Source: Ulota crispa
Taxonomy: Eukaryota > Streptophyta > Bryopsida > Orthotrichales > Orthotrichaceae
Length of the DNA stretch: 64,000 nucleotides
Direction of reading: 5' to 3'
Assembly: GCA_963920765.1 (NCBI GenBank)
Contig: OY987242.1
Location: 27,986,002 to 28,050,001, forward strand
The position numbers and the translations under genes were made by a program. The notes beneath the pieces are model-generated. The model was not told the origin of the DNA. It worked only from the letters and a program-made list of their open reading frames with translations, and ran no database searches. Of this stretch, positions 36,468 through 48,299 are shown piece by piece (positions within the stretch are counted from its first letter, which is position 1; every line of letters starts with the position of its first letter).

Positions 36468-36704
36468 TAAAGTTACTTGACTTTCTTAATTGGCCTTAGT
36501 CCAAGTGATGCTTCATGTTTCTTTGACTTACTTGATTCTCAAAATAGAGAATTGGGTTGAATGACATGGTGTTGTTTTGTTGTATTAACTAGCTTCGGAA
36601 AAATGCATGGACCCTCTTTTGGATCCACGTATTTTCCAAAGCAACATCCTTGTCCCCAAGAAGGTGGGTGCTTATTTAAGTTCAATTCTTGCCTAGAACA
36701 TTAA

Positions 36705-36846
36705 CCCCTGAATAGCCCTCGAGAGCTGAACTATAGGATTGTATTTTTTGAAAATACCCTCGCAATCGAACTGTTGAACAACAAGTTTTGCCAGGTCCAT
36801 ATACAGTGGACATATAGCCACAAAGGGCGTTTGAGATGTTTAAGGG
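36705..36846. mobile_element. Short piggyBac-like element M (142 bp)
   Basis: It starts CCCCTGAATAGCCCTCGAG and ends, read inward from the right, CCCTTAAACATCTCAAACG. TTAA lies at 36701-36704 and 36847-36850. Only the terminal parts resemble the larger elements. Confidence 0.7.
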
Positions 36847-36850
36847 TTAA

Positions 36851-38032
36851 ATTATGGAGCCATAAATTATACATAAACTCCTTTGAAATTGTCACACATG
36901 GAAAATAAATTTGACTATACACACCACATTTCAAAAATATGCTAAAGAAAAGTTTACAATCTTGGCAATTTACTGAATGATAAATAGAGATGACAGGTTT
37001 ACACCAAGAAAAAAAATGAGCTATATGCAAGTGCCAAATGAATTTTTTTTTGCTAAACCTTGTGGACAAAACTAGAAAATGCACTAACTTTTGCATAAAA
37101 CTTCTTGGATTATGACTGGAACTTGTAAATAGCACTTGTTGGTTAATGTTCAAGCTCAATTTGTTGCAACAGTTGGATAGTCCATTCACATATAGTAGAT
37201 GCTACAGTGTGGAATCTCAATGAAACATAGAAATATTCAATTTTAGATGGCTTCATAACATTGTTAACACGGCTGTAAACTTCCCCGCACGGGGAGATAT
37301 ATTCCTCCCCAGATTCATGGGGGGCCTTTAGTTATAATTTGAGGCTTGTACTAGCTGGGTGGCTGTCTTAGCGCTGAAGGGTTCCTGTTTCGACGAGAAG
37401 AAAAGGGAGCCCTCCAATGCTAATAAACAATATTATATTATCAACTTGCAATTAGTCTAGCGAGCATTTTAGGGAAACGATAATTATAGGGTGGTGAAAG
37501 TTGTCCCATAGAACGTTTTGAAATTCAGGTCAAACAGATTTGTCAGTTTTGTATCCTGGTACCATGCAATCCAGTTGGTGTATGGTACAATCGTACGAGT
37601 GCGGAAAAGTAGAGGAATTTTTTGGATCCTTAGTTGAAAGTTGTAACATACTGCAGTGTATGTCCTGCGTACTTACCCTGCACTCGTAGATATTTGACAA
37701 TCTCTAAATCACATGATTGCCTGGTACACTCAACTGATATTAGGGGACTTCAAACATCAATTTTTTTCGTGACTCACGTTACGATTCACCTCTGGGAATT
37801 CACTTGTGAACCTCACTATGACTCACTTCTGGACTTTACTCTTAATGTGATTCACGTGAGGTGTGAATTTCAGAAACTTGTCTTCATGGTTTCTCAAGGC
37901 TCATTCATGTGTGTTCTCAAATCCCAAAATTTCTCTTGTAGAAATTTCCGCAAACTCACAGATGTCTCAGACTTTGTGCGTGCGAGGGAACAAAAACAAT
38001 TCCCTAGTGGCGGAGATCTTGTGAGGTGAGAA
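36851..38032. other. Spacer without recognised gene
   Basis: Open frames at 36731-37189 (minus) and 37634-38029 (plus) show no similarity I can name. A short GGGG/CCCC-rich patch near 37280-37325 (CCCCGCACGGGG) resembles the ends of the foldback at 47.06-47.34 kb. Confidence 0.4.
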
Positions 38033-38151
38033 TAGGGTTTAATTTACTGGCGAATTCTAACAGGTTTTTGCGACTCAAGTGGCTTCCCTCCAGATATTCT
38101 CCAGTGGAGAGAGGCCACAGAGTCACTTGTTCGCCAGTAAATTAAACCCTG
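38033..38151. mobile_element. Miniature hAT-type element (119 bp)
   Basis: Its ends are TAGGGTTTAATTTACTGG and, read inward from the right, CAGGGTTTAATTTACTGG. An 8-bp direct repeat GGTGAGAA flanks both sides (38025-38032 and 38152-38159). A (T/C)AGGG end with an 8-bp target duplication is typical of hAT. Most of the element folds into one hairpin. Confidence 0.8.
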
Positions 38152-38305
38152 GGTGAGAAGTTCAAGGGCCAGATTTCACGTTTGAAGCCCTCTATTATTT
38201 ATATAGCCTAGGAGGTTTTAATGAGTTTGTCAATCAGTAAACACAGTTTCTAAATATGGAGGTGTGTGTACACAAGAAAGTTTCTTCCCAAAGTACTGTC
38301 ATTAA

Positions 38306-39017
38306 CCCATAAAGGCCCATTGTCCCCTCAGGAGACAAATGGGGTTTTGGGCAAGTACCTATGGCTAAACTACTTTGCGTAATTTTCTAAAACTTTTATT
38401 AAAGGTGAGGAATTCAAAGATCTAAGTGGAAATGTAACTTTTTCTTCATTCTGACATTTATTGAAGACGTTATGCATGAATAACTAATAAACATGGGACT
38501 AGGCAACCCAAAAACTTTTGTAAAAATTGTTGTTTTCAAATAAAAATCTGAAATAGGTTCTTTAGACTTATATAGACGTGGGGAGCTTTGAATCATTCAA
38601 TTTTGATAGATGAGATGAAAGTTATGAGAAGTTTTAGTTTGCAGGTAGGTGTGATCTTGAGAGAAACCACACCTACCCACAAACTAAAACTTCTCATAAC
38701 TTTCATCTCATTTATCAGAATTGAATGATTCAAAGCTCCCCACGTCTATATAAGTCTCAAGAACCTATTTCAGATTTTTGTTTGAAAAAAAAGCAATTTT
38801 TACAGAAGTTTTTGGGCTGCCCGGAGTTCCCTCTTTTCCATAAATTCATTTTTAGCTTCAATAAATGTTAGAATGAAGAAAAAATTTCATTCCCATATAA
38901 ATTTTTGAATTCCTCACTTTGAATAAAAGTTTCAAAAAATCATGCAAAGTAGTTTAGCCATAGGTACATGCCCAAAATCCCATTTGTCCCTCAAAAGGGT
39001 CCTTGGGCCTTCAGGGG
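38306..39017. mobile_element. piggyBac-like foldback element N
   Basis: The 712-bp element has ends CCCATAAAGGCCCATTG and, read inward from the right, CCCCTGAAGGCCCAAGG. TTAA lies at 38302-38305 and 39018-39021. Nearly the whole element is an inverted repeat with arms of about 350 bp; the centre reads AAACTTCTCATAACTTTC and its complement around a short loop. Confidence 0.85.
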
Positions 39018-39687
39018 TTAAGAAAGTTGTTTGTTGCTGCTCAAAAATCAATTTTTTCTGTATCATGCAATACGCTACTCTTAGAATGCAGCGACTGTAA
39101 ATAAGTGACAGAATCAAAACTCTTAACCAATTTTAAAATGGGAACACTGTGTCTCACAACAAACATCTTCCAACCGATTGCATAGATAGTTTTATTTCAG
39201 TATCATTCAATCACCGCCAAAAAGTAGCAGACTCGCAAGTTACCATTTCAAACAACTTTTTCAATTAGTACACAAGCACACTTCTTTAGCAAATGCTGCA
39301 AAAACAAGATGATACCAGATGAACTGATAAGCAAACAATAAAAACTTCCAATTTCCAAATTTGTACATCTACGGAGGTTTCTAAACTTTCAATCCACCCA
39401 CTTTTAAAACTTAGATCTATCTCTAACATACGGAAGTTTGCAAGGGATGTTTTACGAGTAACATATTCGCATGTCACGCAAGCAAGCTTATTTACATGCG
39501 TGCCAGTGTCTTGTTTGCGTCCGACCCAGCTTTGTATGTGATTGCAAGCTGCATTAATAGTGCCAAGGGTGAACTTTAATTAAAAGAAAAGAGCTACCAT
39601 GGAAGTACTACGTGCAATGAGACCAGGGGTTAAATTCTGATGTTCAACTTCCTCCGTGATGTAAACTTTTCTGTAACAGAGGATTAA

Positions 39688-41236
39688 TTAGTAGGGCTCG
39701 CTGCTGCCATGGTGTCCTGGCAGCTTTTCCTTTACCTTCTCCACCATGCTCTTCTTCGGTGGGGCATTAGGATCCGAGTTCGTGACGCCACCGTCGGCAG
39801 TGTTGTGCTGCCCTGGCAGCTTTTGCTTGATCTTGTTCATCAGCCCGTCCTTCTGCGCTCCGTGCGTGCTCGCTGCAACACAAAACCAGCCATCTCAACA
39901 CTTACCAAGTCCTTGCAAGAGCATGTATACCCGTAACCAAACTTCTAATGACAATACTGAGAAATAATTGGTTCCACTTTACCCGTACAACCTGAATATC
40001 ACGACAAAGTTACATCATTCATTTCCATAGCAAACATCTCAAATTATAGCACCAAACTGTTTGTTTCTGCTTCCAGTCCTGGAATTCCTCTCCTACATTC
40101 TCTAATTCAGCAGTAGTGGATTTCAGAGTAAGCTCATTTCATCATTCCATGTCCTTATCGTTACAGAGGACTTACCACACAGCGCACTACAGTCCTTCAA
40201 AAATTCTTCCAAATATTACAAGTTGTCACAAGCCATCTCCTTGCAGGAGGGTAACAAAAATTTTACCATTGAAGATTCATCTTTAAACGACAACCCAGGA
40301 TTCACCTTCAACTCCAGGAGTAAAAAATGATCATTCTCTAATTAGAAATCTATACTTACGTGATTCAAAACGCATCTTCAAATCCAGTAGTAAAAACGTG
40401 TTCATCCTCTAACTAGATAGTTGAGAGAAAATGGGGTTTTAAAGTAAACACCGCTTTTGCCCCTCCCTATCATTTTTGCCATTTCAAATTCAGAAGCAAA
40501 AAAATTCATGCATTCGCATGCAATACTACTCAAAAAGTCACTACATACAAAGGCAGCTCCGCAGCATGTTCACCACATCTAATGATATGCATGTTTCCAG
40601 AGAAACATTCCACTTTAAAAAAAACTCTCTGAACTCCTTCGTTTCTACTTGTAAGAATTGTTGTGAAAATTCAGATTTTCAACGGAGACACTCGTTGGGA
40701 GGGAGAGATTGTACGTATCCTCTAGAGCGTGCGTGAATGGAAAAAGGCACAATTGAAACCTGATTCAGAGATTGTTACAGATGGAAGGTGATACATATTG
40801 CCGTGAAATTAAAGAAGGGTGGGTGGAGAGCAGCTTGCTTACATGTATCCTCGGCACTCCAGCCATCGCCAGCAGGGACGGTCTGCGTGCCATGCGGCGC
40901 CTTGTCGAAATTCGACTGCAGAGGATCCACAGCGCCGTAAGAGCTCGTGTCGGTCGCTCCCAACTGCGGATCGGCTCCCTCGTGCCCGTAGCTGCCCGTC
41001 TTGCCCTCCAGCCCGAACTGCGTCTGGTCACTGGTGCCGTGGTCGAAGGTACCGCCTTCATTCAAGTCGCCGTAGCCCGACTTGGGCCCTCCGACGCCGG
41101 TGGCGGTGTCGCCAGCCGTCGAGTAATCGCTCCCATCCTTATAACCAAACTCATCCTGATGCGTGTTGTACGTCGTCGACGCCGGCCTCTCGCCCTGACC
41201 ACCGACGTACCCACTCTGCTGATTGTAATCAGCCAT
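39688..41236 (-). CDS. Dehydrin (LEA group 2), Y-like plus two K segments
   Basis: Dehydrins are disordered hydrophilic proteins that protect membranes and enzymes during drying or cold. Exon 1 is 41236-40843 and exon 2 is 39872-39688, joined by GTAAGC and TTGCAG across a 970-bp intron, giving 192 residues. The protein is rich in Gly, Asp, Thr and Tyr and has no Cys or Trp except one Trp near the exon junction. A Y-segment-like THQDEFGYKDG lies at residues 25-35. K segments are KDGLMNKIKQKLPGQH (139-154) and KKSMVEKVKEKLPGHH (171-186), close to the consensus EKKGIMDKIKEKLPG. No serine tract is seen. An ACGTG core (ABRE-like) lies just before the ATG, and a tandem duplication and a transposon sit further upstream. 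Confidence 0.93.
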
Positions 41237-41393
41237 CGCTCCCTCCCACGTTGTTCGTCAAGCAAATCTTCCGTCAAAGCTTCTCAATCCAAAGACGTAC
41301 CAGTCGAGAATTCTGCAGCAACGCAATTGTATGGCAAAGTCTGTGCGTACCAAACTAGGAGGGTGATGTTTTTTGTTTCAATACTGGATCAAA

Positions 41394-41871
41394 TAGTAGT
41401 CGAAGATAAGAGGCTTTGTAGTTGGAAGTTGATGTGATGAGTTTAGAAATGTCTATATCCATTGTGGAATGTTACTCTTGGATCCCATATGGTATGCATG
41501 TGCGTGCCAGGTGGAGGCGAGAGAGGTTGACAATTGTTGCCATGCGCGAACTGGAACTTGCTCTTGCGAAAGCATGCTGCTGACTAGCGGCCGGATAACT
41601 TAGTTCTTGAATATTTTTTAGATATTCTGCTGTAGTAGTCGAAGAGAAGAGGCTTTGTAGATAGAAGTTGATGTGATGAGTTTAGAAATGTCTAGATTCA
41701 TTGTGGAATATTACACTTGGATCCCATGTGGTATGCATTTGCGTGCCAGGTGGAGGCGAGAGAGGTTGACAACTGTTGCCATGCGCGAACTGGAACTTGC
41801 TCTTGCGAAAGCATGCTGCTGACTAGCGGCCGGATAACTTAGTTTTTGAATATTTTTTAGATATTCTGCAA
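41394..41871. repeat. 239-bp tandem duplication upstream of the dehydrin
   Basis: Two adjacent copies are 239 bp apart and differ at only a few sites. Both include GTCGAAGA(T/G)AAGAGGCTTTG, GTGCGTGCCAGGTGGAGGCG and CTGACTAGCGGCCGGATAAC. The block starts about 160 bp upstream of the dehydrin ATG, so it probably duplicates promoter or upstream sequence. Confidence 0.93.
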
Positions 41872-41921
41872 ATGGTGCTCACCGCCTCCTAAATCTTTGA
41901 TTCTTAGTTAATTTCTTCTAA

Positions 41922-42368
41922 GGTAGGAGCGCCTTAAATGGACACTTTTGTTAAATCAATTCAAGAAGAAGGTGCACTGAGATTTTGAATACAAAATTTT
42001 GTTAGGAAATGGGCACAAATGGACAAAAAATTGTTCTCATGCATTTTTATGGATAAAATATGAATTTTTGAAGACGAGGCTGTAGATACACCTATTGCGG
42101 ACACTATATCTATTGTAAATCGGTCATGAATCTTTGGAAAACAAACACAAAGAAGATCAATTGAGTGGACGCAAGAGTTCGAGATTAGATCACTTTAATG
42201 CTTAAAATGGTCACTGTGACCACTCATACCCATGGTTCGTGTCCCATTTGCCCAACTACTATATCTCATACCTGAGGTTCGTGTCCTATTTGCCCAGCTT
42301 CTGGATCCGATACGGGCTGTTTTATAAGTGTCCATAAACAAATCTTGTCCATTTAAGGTGCTCCTACC
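41922..42368. mobile_element. GGTARGAG-family element W4, upstream of the dehydrin
   Basis: The 447-bp element has ends GGTAGGAGCGCCTTAAATGG and, read inward from the right, GGTAGGAGCACCTTAAATGG. The flanks are CTAA on the left and TTAG on the right, each one base from TTAA. It belongs with elements at 53045, 61832 and 63104. Confidence 0.75.
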
Positions 42369-43170
42369 TTAGTGGATGCATTCATTGTGCTGCATTGATT
42401 AATGGCTTTAGATTGACGAAGTATTGCATCGATTCACAAGCAATTATTCTTCAAGATGAAGTGAGAGTGTTTGAATGTATTCTGTACACGATGTTAGTTG
42501 CCACTCAGATACTCAATCAAGGATTTTTATACGAGAAAAACTACATGTAAACTGCAAGTGCACCATGAAACAAGCGATGAGCAGATCCTGTTGGTTTGTA
42601 GTTATACTACAGCAGGAATAGAATGATCCTCTAGTGACTTGGATTACTTTTGTATGGTAACTTGAATTTCTGAACTACGATGATTGGTATGAGCACATGT
42701 AATAACTGGATTTGCATCTGCCTGGCTATGGAGGATTTGGTGAGTTGAGACAAATGAGCATTCAAATTCAAGATGACGTCACAAAAGAAAACTTGCTCCA
42801 CACCTTTGTTTTAATTAACACATTTTAGGTACTAAAGACACTAGGTACATGATTCTTGTCTCCTGTAACAACCTCAACTACATAAAACAAGTAAAACTTG
42901 GCTAAGTTGATTTTAAAGTGGGAATGGACTTATTTGTTATGGCGAGAAGTGGTCAACAACTTTTCATTGTGAATTTTCATAAAATTGCATACATAGATAT
43001 CACTCTATTATATTATCACATTAGGCTATTGTAATGAAAGTAACCTATCCATATCTCTGTATTAAACATCTTTCTAAAAGCACTCTTTTACATATTGATT
43101 AGAGTGCGTAAAATGATGCAGATGATATCATATGCCTTCATGTCTATCACCAAATGGAGTAGTGCAATCA

Positions 43171-46100
43171 CTACTTGAACATGCACACACCGATTTGCGT
43201 GAGATGGGTGTTGTTATTGGCTCCCAAAAAGCCCACTATGTAGCCCTTGTTCTTGGGAGATAAGAAAGACTTTTTGCCCGGATTATCAACATTGCCCCAA
43301 GTGTATTGATTGTTGTTACTGTCAAAAAATGTTAGTGTAACTAGCCCATTTTTGTCGTTGTAAGTTCCACCCACTTGCACAAGTGGCACGTTGTTAGGAT
43401 CCCTTATAGGAAACTTGAACTACACCCAACCCCAATCATTTCAATGCATCAAGACACAAATGCCAACTTGTTACATTGAATCATAAGATCTCTCAAAATT
43501 GTACCTTTAGATAATTCAAAGGACTCTCATCAAGCAAAAGCCTAAAGCCTACACTACACTCTTCATGAGGAGTCAAGCTCAATGAGACGTTAAAGATATT
43601 ATTTCAAGGAAGTTTGTTCATATAGAGATGACAAGCAAGCAAAGACTTGTCAGCAGTAATAAAGTGCATGGGTATATCTTGTAATCTAGCTTTACAAAAT
43701 AGTCCACATTTGACGCTTTGATTAAGTATGGTTGGAAAAATCTAATCAGACAAATAAAAATCCATCACCACTCCTCTCCCTCAACGTGGTACTTCTCATT
43801 GTCCACATTACCTTATAGATCATACTAAGGGCCTCCTTCCAAGTGATCCAAGTGAGGGGGTGTTCGATGAAGGGCATTGAATCAGCCAAATGGGAGTCTT
43901 GATTTTGCTAGAATCTCATTTGATCGATTATCGATGGGCTCTACCAACCACAATCTGGGGAGTTTTTTTAGCTTAACTAGCTTGTATCCTACATTCTCTT
44001 GGACCAACTAGTTGTCTAAAGTATACCCCCGGCCAAGCCTATAGAAATAAAGGATATTTTCTCTTTTTTCCTCTTAAATGGTCAATTTTTTTCCTAAACT
44101 TTTGAATTCAATTTGGCAATTCTCAAAATCAACCAACTAGCTTGTGACTAAGCTTAAATGCAGGTACCTGCATTTAACTTGTGTTTTTTATAACAGATTT
44201 TTTTGGACGTCCACTTGAACTGTGTTACAATAGATGTTAAAACTAACATCTTGATGTCATGTTTGATGGCATTGTTAACATAAAAACAATTAGACATCCA
44301 AAAAATCTGTTATAAAAAACACAAGTTTCTTCTAGTGAGTACTCCCCATACACTACTACCAACCACCCCCCTCACATGGAAGGAGGCTCTAAGTAGCATT
44401 TTCATATGTCCAATAAAATTTTCTCAAGTTTACCAAGGGTCTCAAACGTGTTATTCATTAATTTGGGAAAACAATGGGTACCATTTTGTACCTCACCTTA
44501 ATCCAAAATTGCCATCTTAATTTAAATTAAGGAGGTCACCTGAAACCTAGTTATTGAACTTCTGTCCAAAAGGAGCGTATTTCTAAAAGATGCATATCTC
44601 ATTTCATTGGAAAACAGTTAACAAATTTCCAATTCAATGAATAAGGCGTTCTTTGGAAAAAAAGTTAGAAATCCCACAATTCCACTTTGTATGTTTTTTC
44701 CCAAATTAATGCCTAAATCTCTGGGGCCTTTATTTTGTCAAAAGACACTCAAAACTGCCACTTCTATTGCAAAGATTAAAAAAGTTTGAAAATTGGTTTT
44801 TTGCATATCTAACCATAGGATCTTGTACTAGACTAGTATAAGAATGTGGAAACAAAAATTCAAAAACTCTAACCGCATAGATTGCAAGATATTTGTGTTT
44901 AAAGTGTCAAAAACAAACTTTTTTGCACCTTGAATGACTAGATTATTTGACTTTGATCTTTTTTAACTTCAAATTTTTGCACCACAAAGTTTTGGGGTTT
45001 ATTTTTCAAAGGTGAAAATTTGAGTTGAGAATCTTTGGAAAAAAATCAAAACAAAACATACTTAATTTTCATTCTTTAAAAAAACATTAGTTAGAAGAAG
45101 GTATGAGACTAAACAAAAACTTTAATTGTTAATAACCTTGCAATGGAATTGAAATGCAATACAATGGTGAGACTATTCTAGAAAGCAAACTTCACCTATT
45201 CCAACAATTTTTTTTGAAAAAATGTTAAAATTTCATTCAAAAATGAAGTTTATAAGTTATTTTTTCAAGAAGATGCTTGAGGTGCCAAAAATTAGGATTG
45301 TCCATAGCTTTCTCATAACTAGTCCAAATGAAATGAATCAAAGCTTTAGATGTAGGAAAAACTATAACCTATGAGAAGGAAAAATAAAAATAAAAATTTT
45401 GCCCAATCTCCATAAATTTTTGCTTATCTAGGCATAACTTTTGCTTTTGGTCATAGATTGGAATAAAAATTATATTCCCCAAAAGCTAATAACGGGATAT
45501 TCATTAAATTGGGAAAAACAAAGGTACCATTTTGTACTCCACCTCAATCCAAAATAGTCACCCTAAACCATATTCAAAAGTATCAAATTCAATCTAAGCC
45601 ACTAAGATTTTTTCCCTCACAAATTCCTCCTCTCAAGTGAGGACATGTGTACCTAAAAACATTGGAGCTTGGTTGGGGGCCTGCTTTGGGGTCACCCCAA
45701 ACCTTCAAAAAGTCCCAAAATGAACGTTTAGTCCCAATTTAATGAATATCCGGTTTAATGTATTTTCCTATTTACAAAAAAAAGTTTCAAAAAATCAAAA
45801 CAAAAATTGAAACCGTAGGTACCTGCCCGAAATCCCATTTGTCCCGCGAGGGGACACTCGGGGATGTAGGGGTTAACAAATAACGTGTTCTCAATCAAAC
45901 AGAGTATCAAAGTACATAAACTTCATCTCAACCAAAGCAAAGATGACACAATTTAGCATTATGAATCACATCTTTCTGAGTTACCGATCACCACTGTACT
46001 CAAACAATTGCCTCTGACTGTGCATGACGAAATCCACAGAGAGACAGAGAGACAGAGGACTTACCGTGAATTTCTGTTTGCCGGTGACGACGCCATGGGT

Positions 46101-47647
46101 GAAGGTGACGAAGGAGGGGATGGTCTGGTCCGTGAGGAGGAAGTCCACCCACTCCGTCTTGATGCCCTTGATGCCCGTGGTGGTGAAGCTGATGAGCAAT
46201 GTCGATATGTTCGCATGCTGCCCGTCCTGCCACCCCGACGACCCCGTCGGAATGCTCTTCGGCCACAGCCCGTACTTGTGCTCGCACGCCACAAAAGGAA
46301 CGGGTGGCCCTGTCGTCGCCAGCATTCGCGACGGCGCTGCTCGAGAGCCGCACGCAACATTTGCTACACTTGCTGCCAGAATCTGTCATCATCAGTTGCC
46401 CAACAAGGGAACTCAACCAAGTTAGACCCGGGATTAGACCGGCTTTGCTTTGCATCATGCATTCTCTGTCTGTGCAGTGGATTGAACGCAAAACAGAAAC
46501 AAAAACACCATATTAGGTAAATTGGGAAAAACAGAGGGATCATTTTGTATTCACCTAAATCTCTCATTAAATAATTGTAGGCATAGTTGTTGTTTAAAAG
46601 TTGTGATTATCAAAGTTCTTGGAAGCAATCACTGAGACTTAACTAATGTACAAAAAAATGCATGCTTGTTTAAAATGCATGCTTGTTTTTTGTGATATGC
46701 TAATATATACCTCATAGCAAAAGTAAAGTGTGAAAGTCTCAAAATGTATGATTTTTCCCAATTTACCTAATATGGTGTTGAGAGTGACAGTCACAAAAAG
46801 GCAGTATCATACCCATCATGGTACTGATTCTATCGAACGTCGGCATAAAGATGAGGAAATGACTCATCCTCCTCCTCGAGAATTCACTTGCACATCTAAC
46901 TCTTCCTGGTCTCAGCACTATACATTTATTGCACATGCACAAGAAAACACACTCCATACTAGATTGTCTGAGAGAAACATAACTCTGATTCCTCTTTGAA
47001 ACCAGAGTACATTAAGAGTCTATATCTTCAGGTTCCACAGCAATGTATTCAGGAGAATTATACACCCCTGCTCCAATTACAGGGAGCGTATATAAATCCC
47101 CGTGATGTTCATGGGGGAATTACAGTGGTTACTCTATAAGGTTCAAATTTTACTTGTGTAAATTTTCTCTTAAGTCTCAACTTCTTCCGTGTTTAATCTT
47201 CTATATTTCAACACGAAAAAAGTTGAAACTAAGAGAATATTTACACAAGAAAATTTCAAACCTCACAGACGAACCACTGTAATTCCCCCGTGAGCATCAC
47301 GGGGATTTATATACGCTCCCTGTGCAATGAGCGGGGAGATCCTAAGAGCAGTAGAAAGTCATCAGAATGAAGTGGCTAAAAAACCAGTCGAAATTCGAAT
47401 CTACCGGATGTAAGTCGGCCAGATTTTCAAAAAAATGTTCAATTACAGTATAAATCGGTAGAAAATGAGAAATGCCGGATTGCTGGTGAAATGCAAATCT
47501 GCCCGGATACTACTCTGTTTATTCCATACCACACTAGAGTGCAGTTGCAATCAAGCAGATTGAACCACTTGAAACTACAAGTAGCATTGCACGCGAGGAT
47601 TCACTTACCCCAAGCAGCAACAGCTGAATCGTTCTCTTCGTCGCCAT
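43171..47647 (-). CDS. Secreted jacalin-like (mannose-binding type) lectin, 3 exons
   Basis: Jacalin-related lectins bind mannose or galactose; secreted forms often act in defence. Exons are 47647-47609, 46382-46065 and 43419-43171, all phase 0 with GTAAGT donors, giving 201 residues. The signal peptide (MATKRTIQLLLLG then ILAASVANVACGSRA) spans exons 1 and 2. The C-terminal 130 residues have the beta-prism layout: KGIKTEWVDFLLTD, SFVTFTHGVVTGKQKF, FPIRDPNNVPLVQVGGTYND, then GLVTLTFFDSNNNQYTWG and a closing KGYIVGFLGA followed by LTQIGVCMFK. The last stretch matches the jacalin motif GKIVGFFGR---LDAIGVY, but the ligand-binding Gly-Arg-Asp pattern is weak. The introns (2.6 and 1.2 kb) hold several transposons. 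The family call rests on fold-level resemblance. Confidence 0.72.
44178..44337. mobile_element. CACTA-type MITE, left end worn, in lectin intron 2
   Basis: The right end reads GTTTCTTCTAGTG, the complement of CACTAGAAGAAAC. The inverted subterminal parts ACTTGTGTTTTTTATAACAG and CTGTTATAAAAAACACAAGT match perfectly. The left terminal CACTA is missing or mutated. It is related to 16379-16552. Confidence 0.75.
44449..44705. mobile_element. Worn copy of the ATTCATTAAATTGGG element family
   Basis: The left side reads TTATTCATTAATTTGGGAAA, then GGGTACCATTTTGTAC, as in the better copies at 45491 and 49595. The right side ends TTTTTTCCCAAATTAAT. It abuts the left end of element O. Confidence 0.5.
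44710..45872. mobile_element. piggyBac-like element O (E subfamily, inverted) with a nested element
   Basis: The right end reads GATGTAGGGG followed by TTAA (45873-45876); the left end TGCCTAAATCTCTGGGGCC follows TTAA (44706-44709). The interior matches element E in inverted orientation, including GCCTTTATTTTGTCAAAAGA. Removing the nested 265-bp element at 45491-45755 leaves about 0.9 kb, the size of E. It lies within intron 2 of the lectin gene. Confidence 0.78.
45491..45755. mobile_element. 265-bp TIR element, 4-bp target duplication TAAT
   Basis: The ends are AACGGGATATTCATTAAATT and, read inward from the right, AACCGGATATTCATTAAATT. TAAT flanks both sides (45487-45490 and 45756-45759). 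The copy at 49595-49862 is very similar but flanked by AAGG. It is nested in element O. Confidence 0.83.
46504..46779. mobile_element. 276-bp TIR element, AACACCATATTAGG type, in lectin intron 1
   Basis: The ends are AACACCATATTAGGTAAATT and the exact complement at the right. Inside comes GGGAAAAAC, shared with the 45491 and 49595 elements, so the two end types look related. No target duplication is obvious. It has no coding capacity. Confidence 0.78.
47063..47338. repeat. 276-bp foldback element in lectin intron 1
   Basis: Long inverted arms share CAGGGAGCGTATATAAATCC, CCGTGATG and GGGGGAATTACAGTGGTT. They meet near 47200 around a short centre. No clear target duplication was found. Confidence 0.8.
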
Positions 47648-48047
47648 AGCTCTGATCATCACAACCACAGCTCAAGTGATGTAATCAAGCAGGGCGCACT
47701 GAGACGAGATGAGTCGCACAGACTGCTCTCATCTCCACCTTAAATCCCTGCTGCGAAAAGAGCGGTGGTGGGTTGACTTGCCCCGTTGCCCGTACCTTTC
47801 AGTCAGTTGACTTTCGGTACCGCGCACGGAATACGTACACTCGTTGCTGCGAATCGTTTTTTTGCAAAAAGTGGCAACCAGCCGACTTCGAAACATGTGA
47901 GGATAATAGCTAGATATGTCGCATTTTCTATGATTTGAAGTATCCAGATGAAAGCACTCGACTTTTGCAAAACGAAATGTGTGGATACATGCACCTAATC
48001 TTATTTGATAAAGTGCTATTGATAAGTCTGAATAGATGGATATCTTC

Positions 48048-48299
48048 AACACCATATTAGGTAATCTGGGCAAAAGGGAGGTACCATTTTGTATTCCACC
48101 TTAAATTTAAAAAGTTACCTTAAATCAGATTTGAAGGTATCAAATTTAGTGTGAACCACTAAGATTTTTTCCTCACAAATTCCTCCTCTCAAGTGAGGGC
48201 ACGTGTACCCAAAAAAAAACCTTGAGCTTGGTTTAAGGTAATCACCTAAAACCTAAAAGTCTCAAAAAGTACCCTATTGCCCACATCACTGAATATGTT
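48048..48299. mobile_element. Worn AACACCATATTAGG-type element
   Basis: The left end AACACCATATTAGGTAA matches the 46504 element. The interior shares AAATTCCTCCTCTCAAGTGA with 45491-45755. The right end is degraded. Confidence 0.6.

Noticed and set aside
8497-36470. CCCTAAA/TTTAGGG motifs suggesting interstitial telomere repeats
   Set aside because: The motif occurs once at each element end, not in tandem, and always next to TTAA; it belongs to the terminal inverted repeats.
40765-41437. Plus- and minus-strand frames overlapping dehydrin exon 1
   Set aside because: They are shadows of the dehydrin exon; only the 41236 minus frame joins the K-segment exon.
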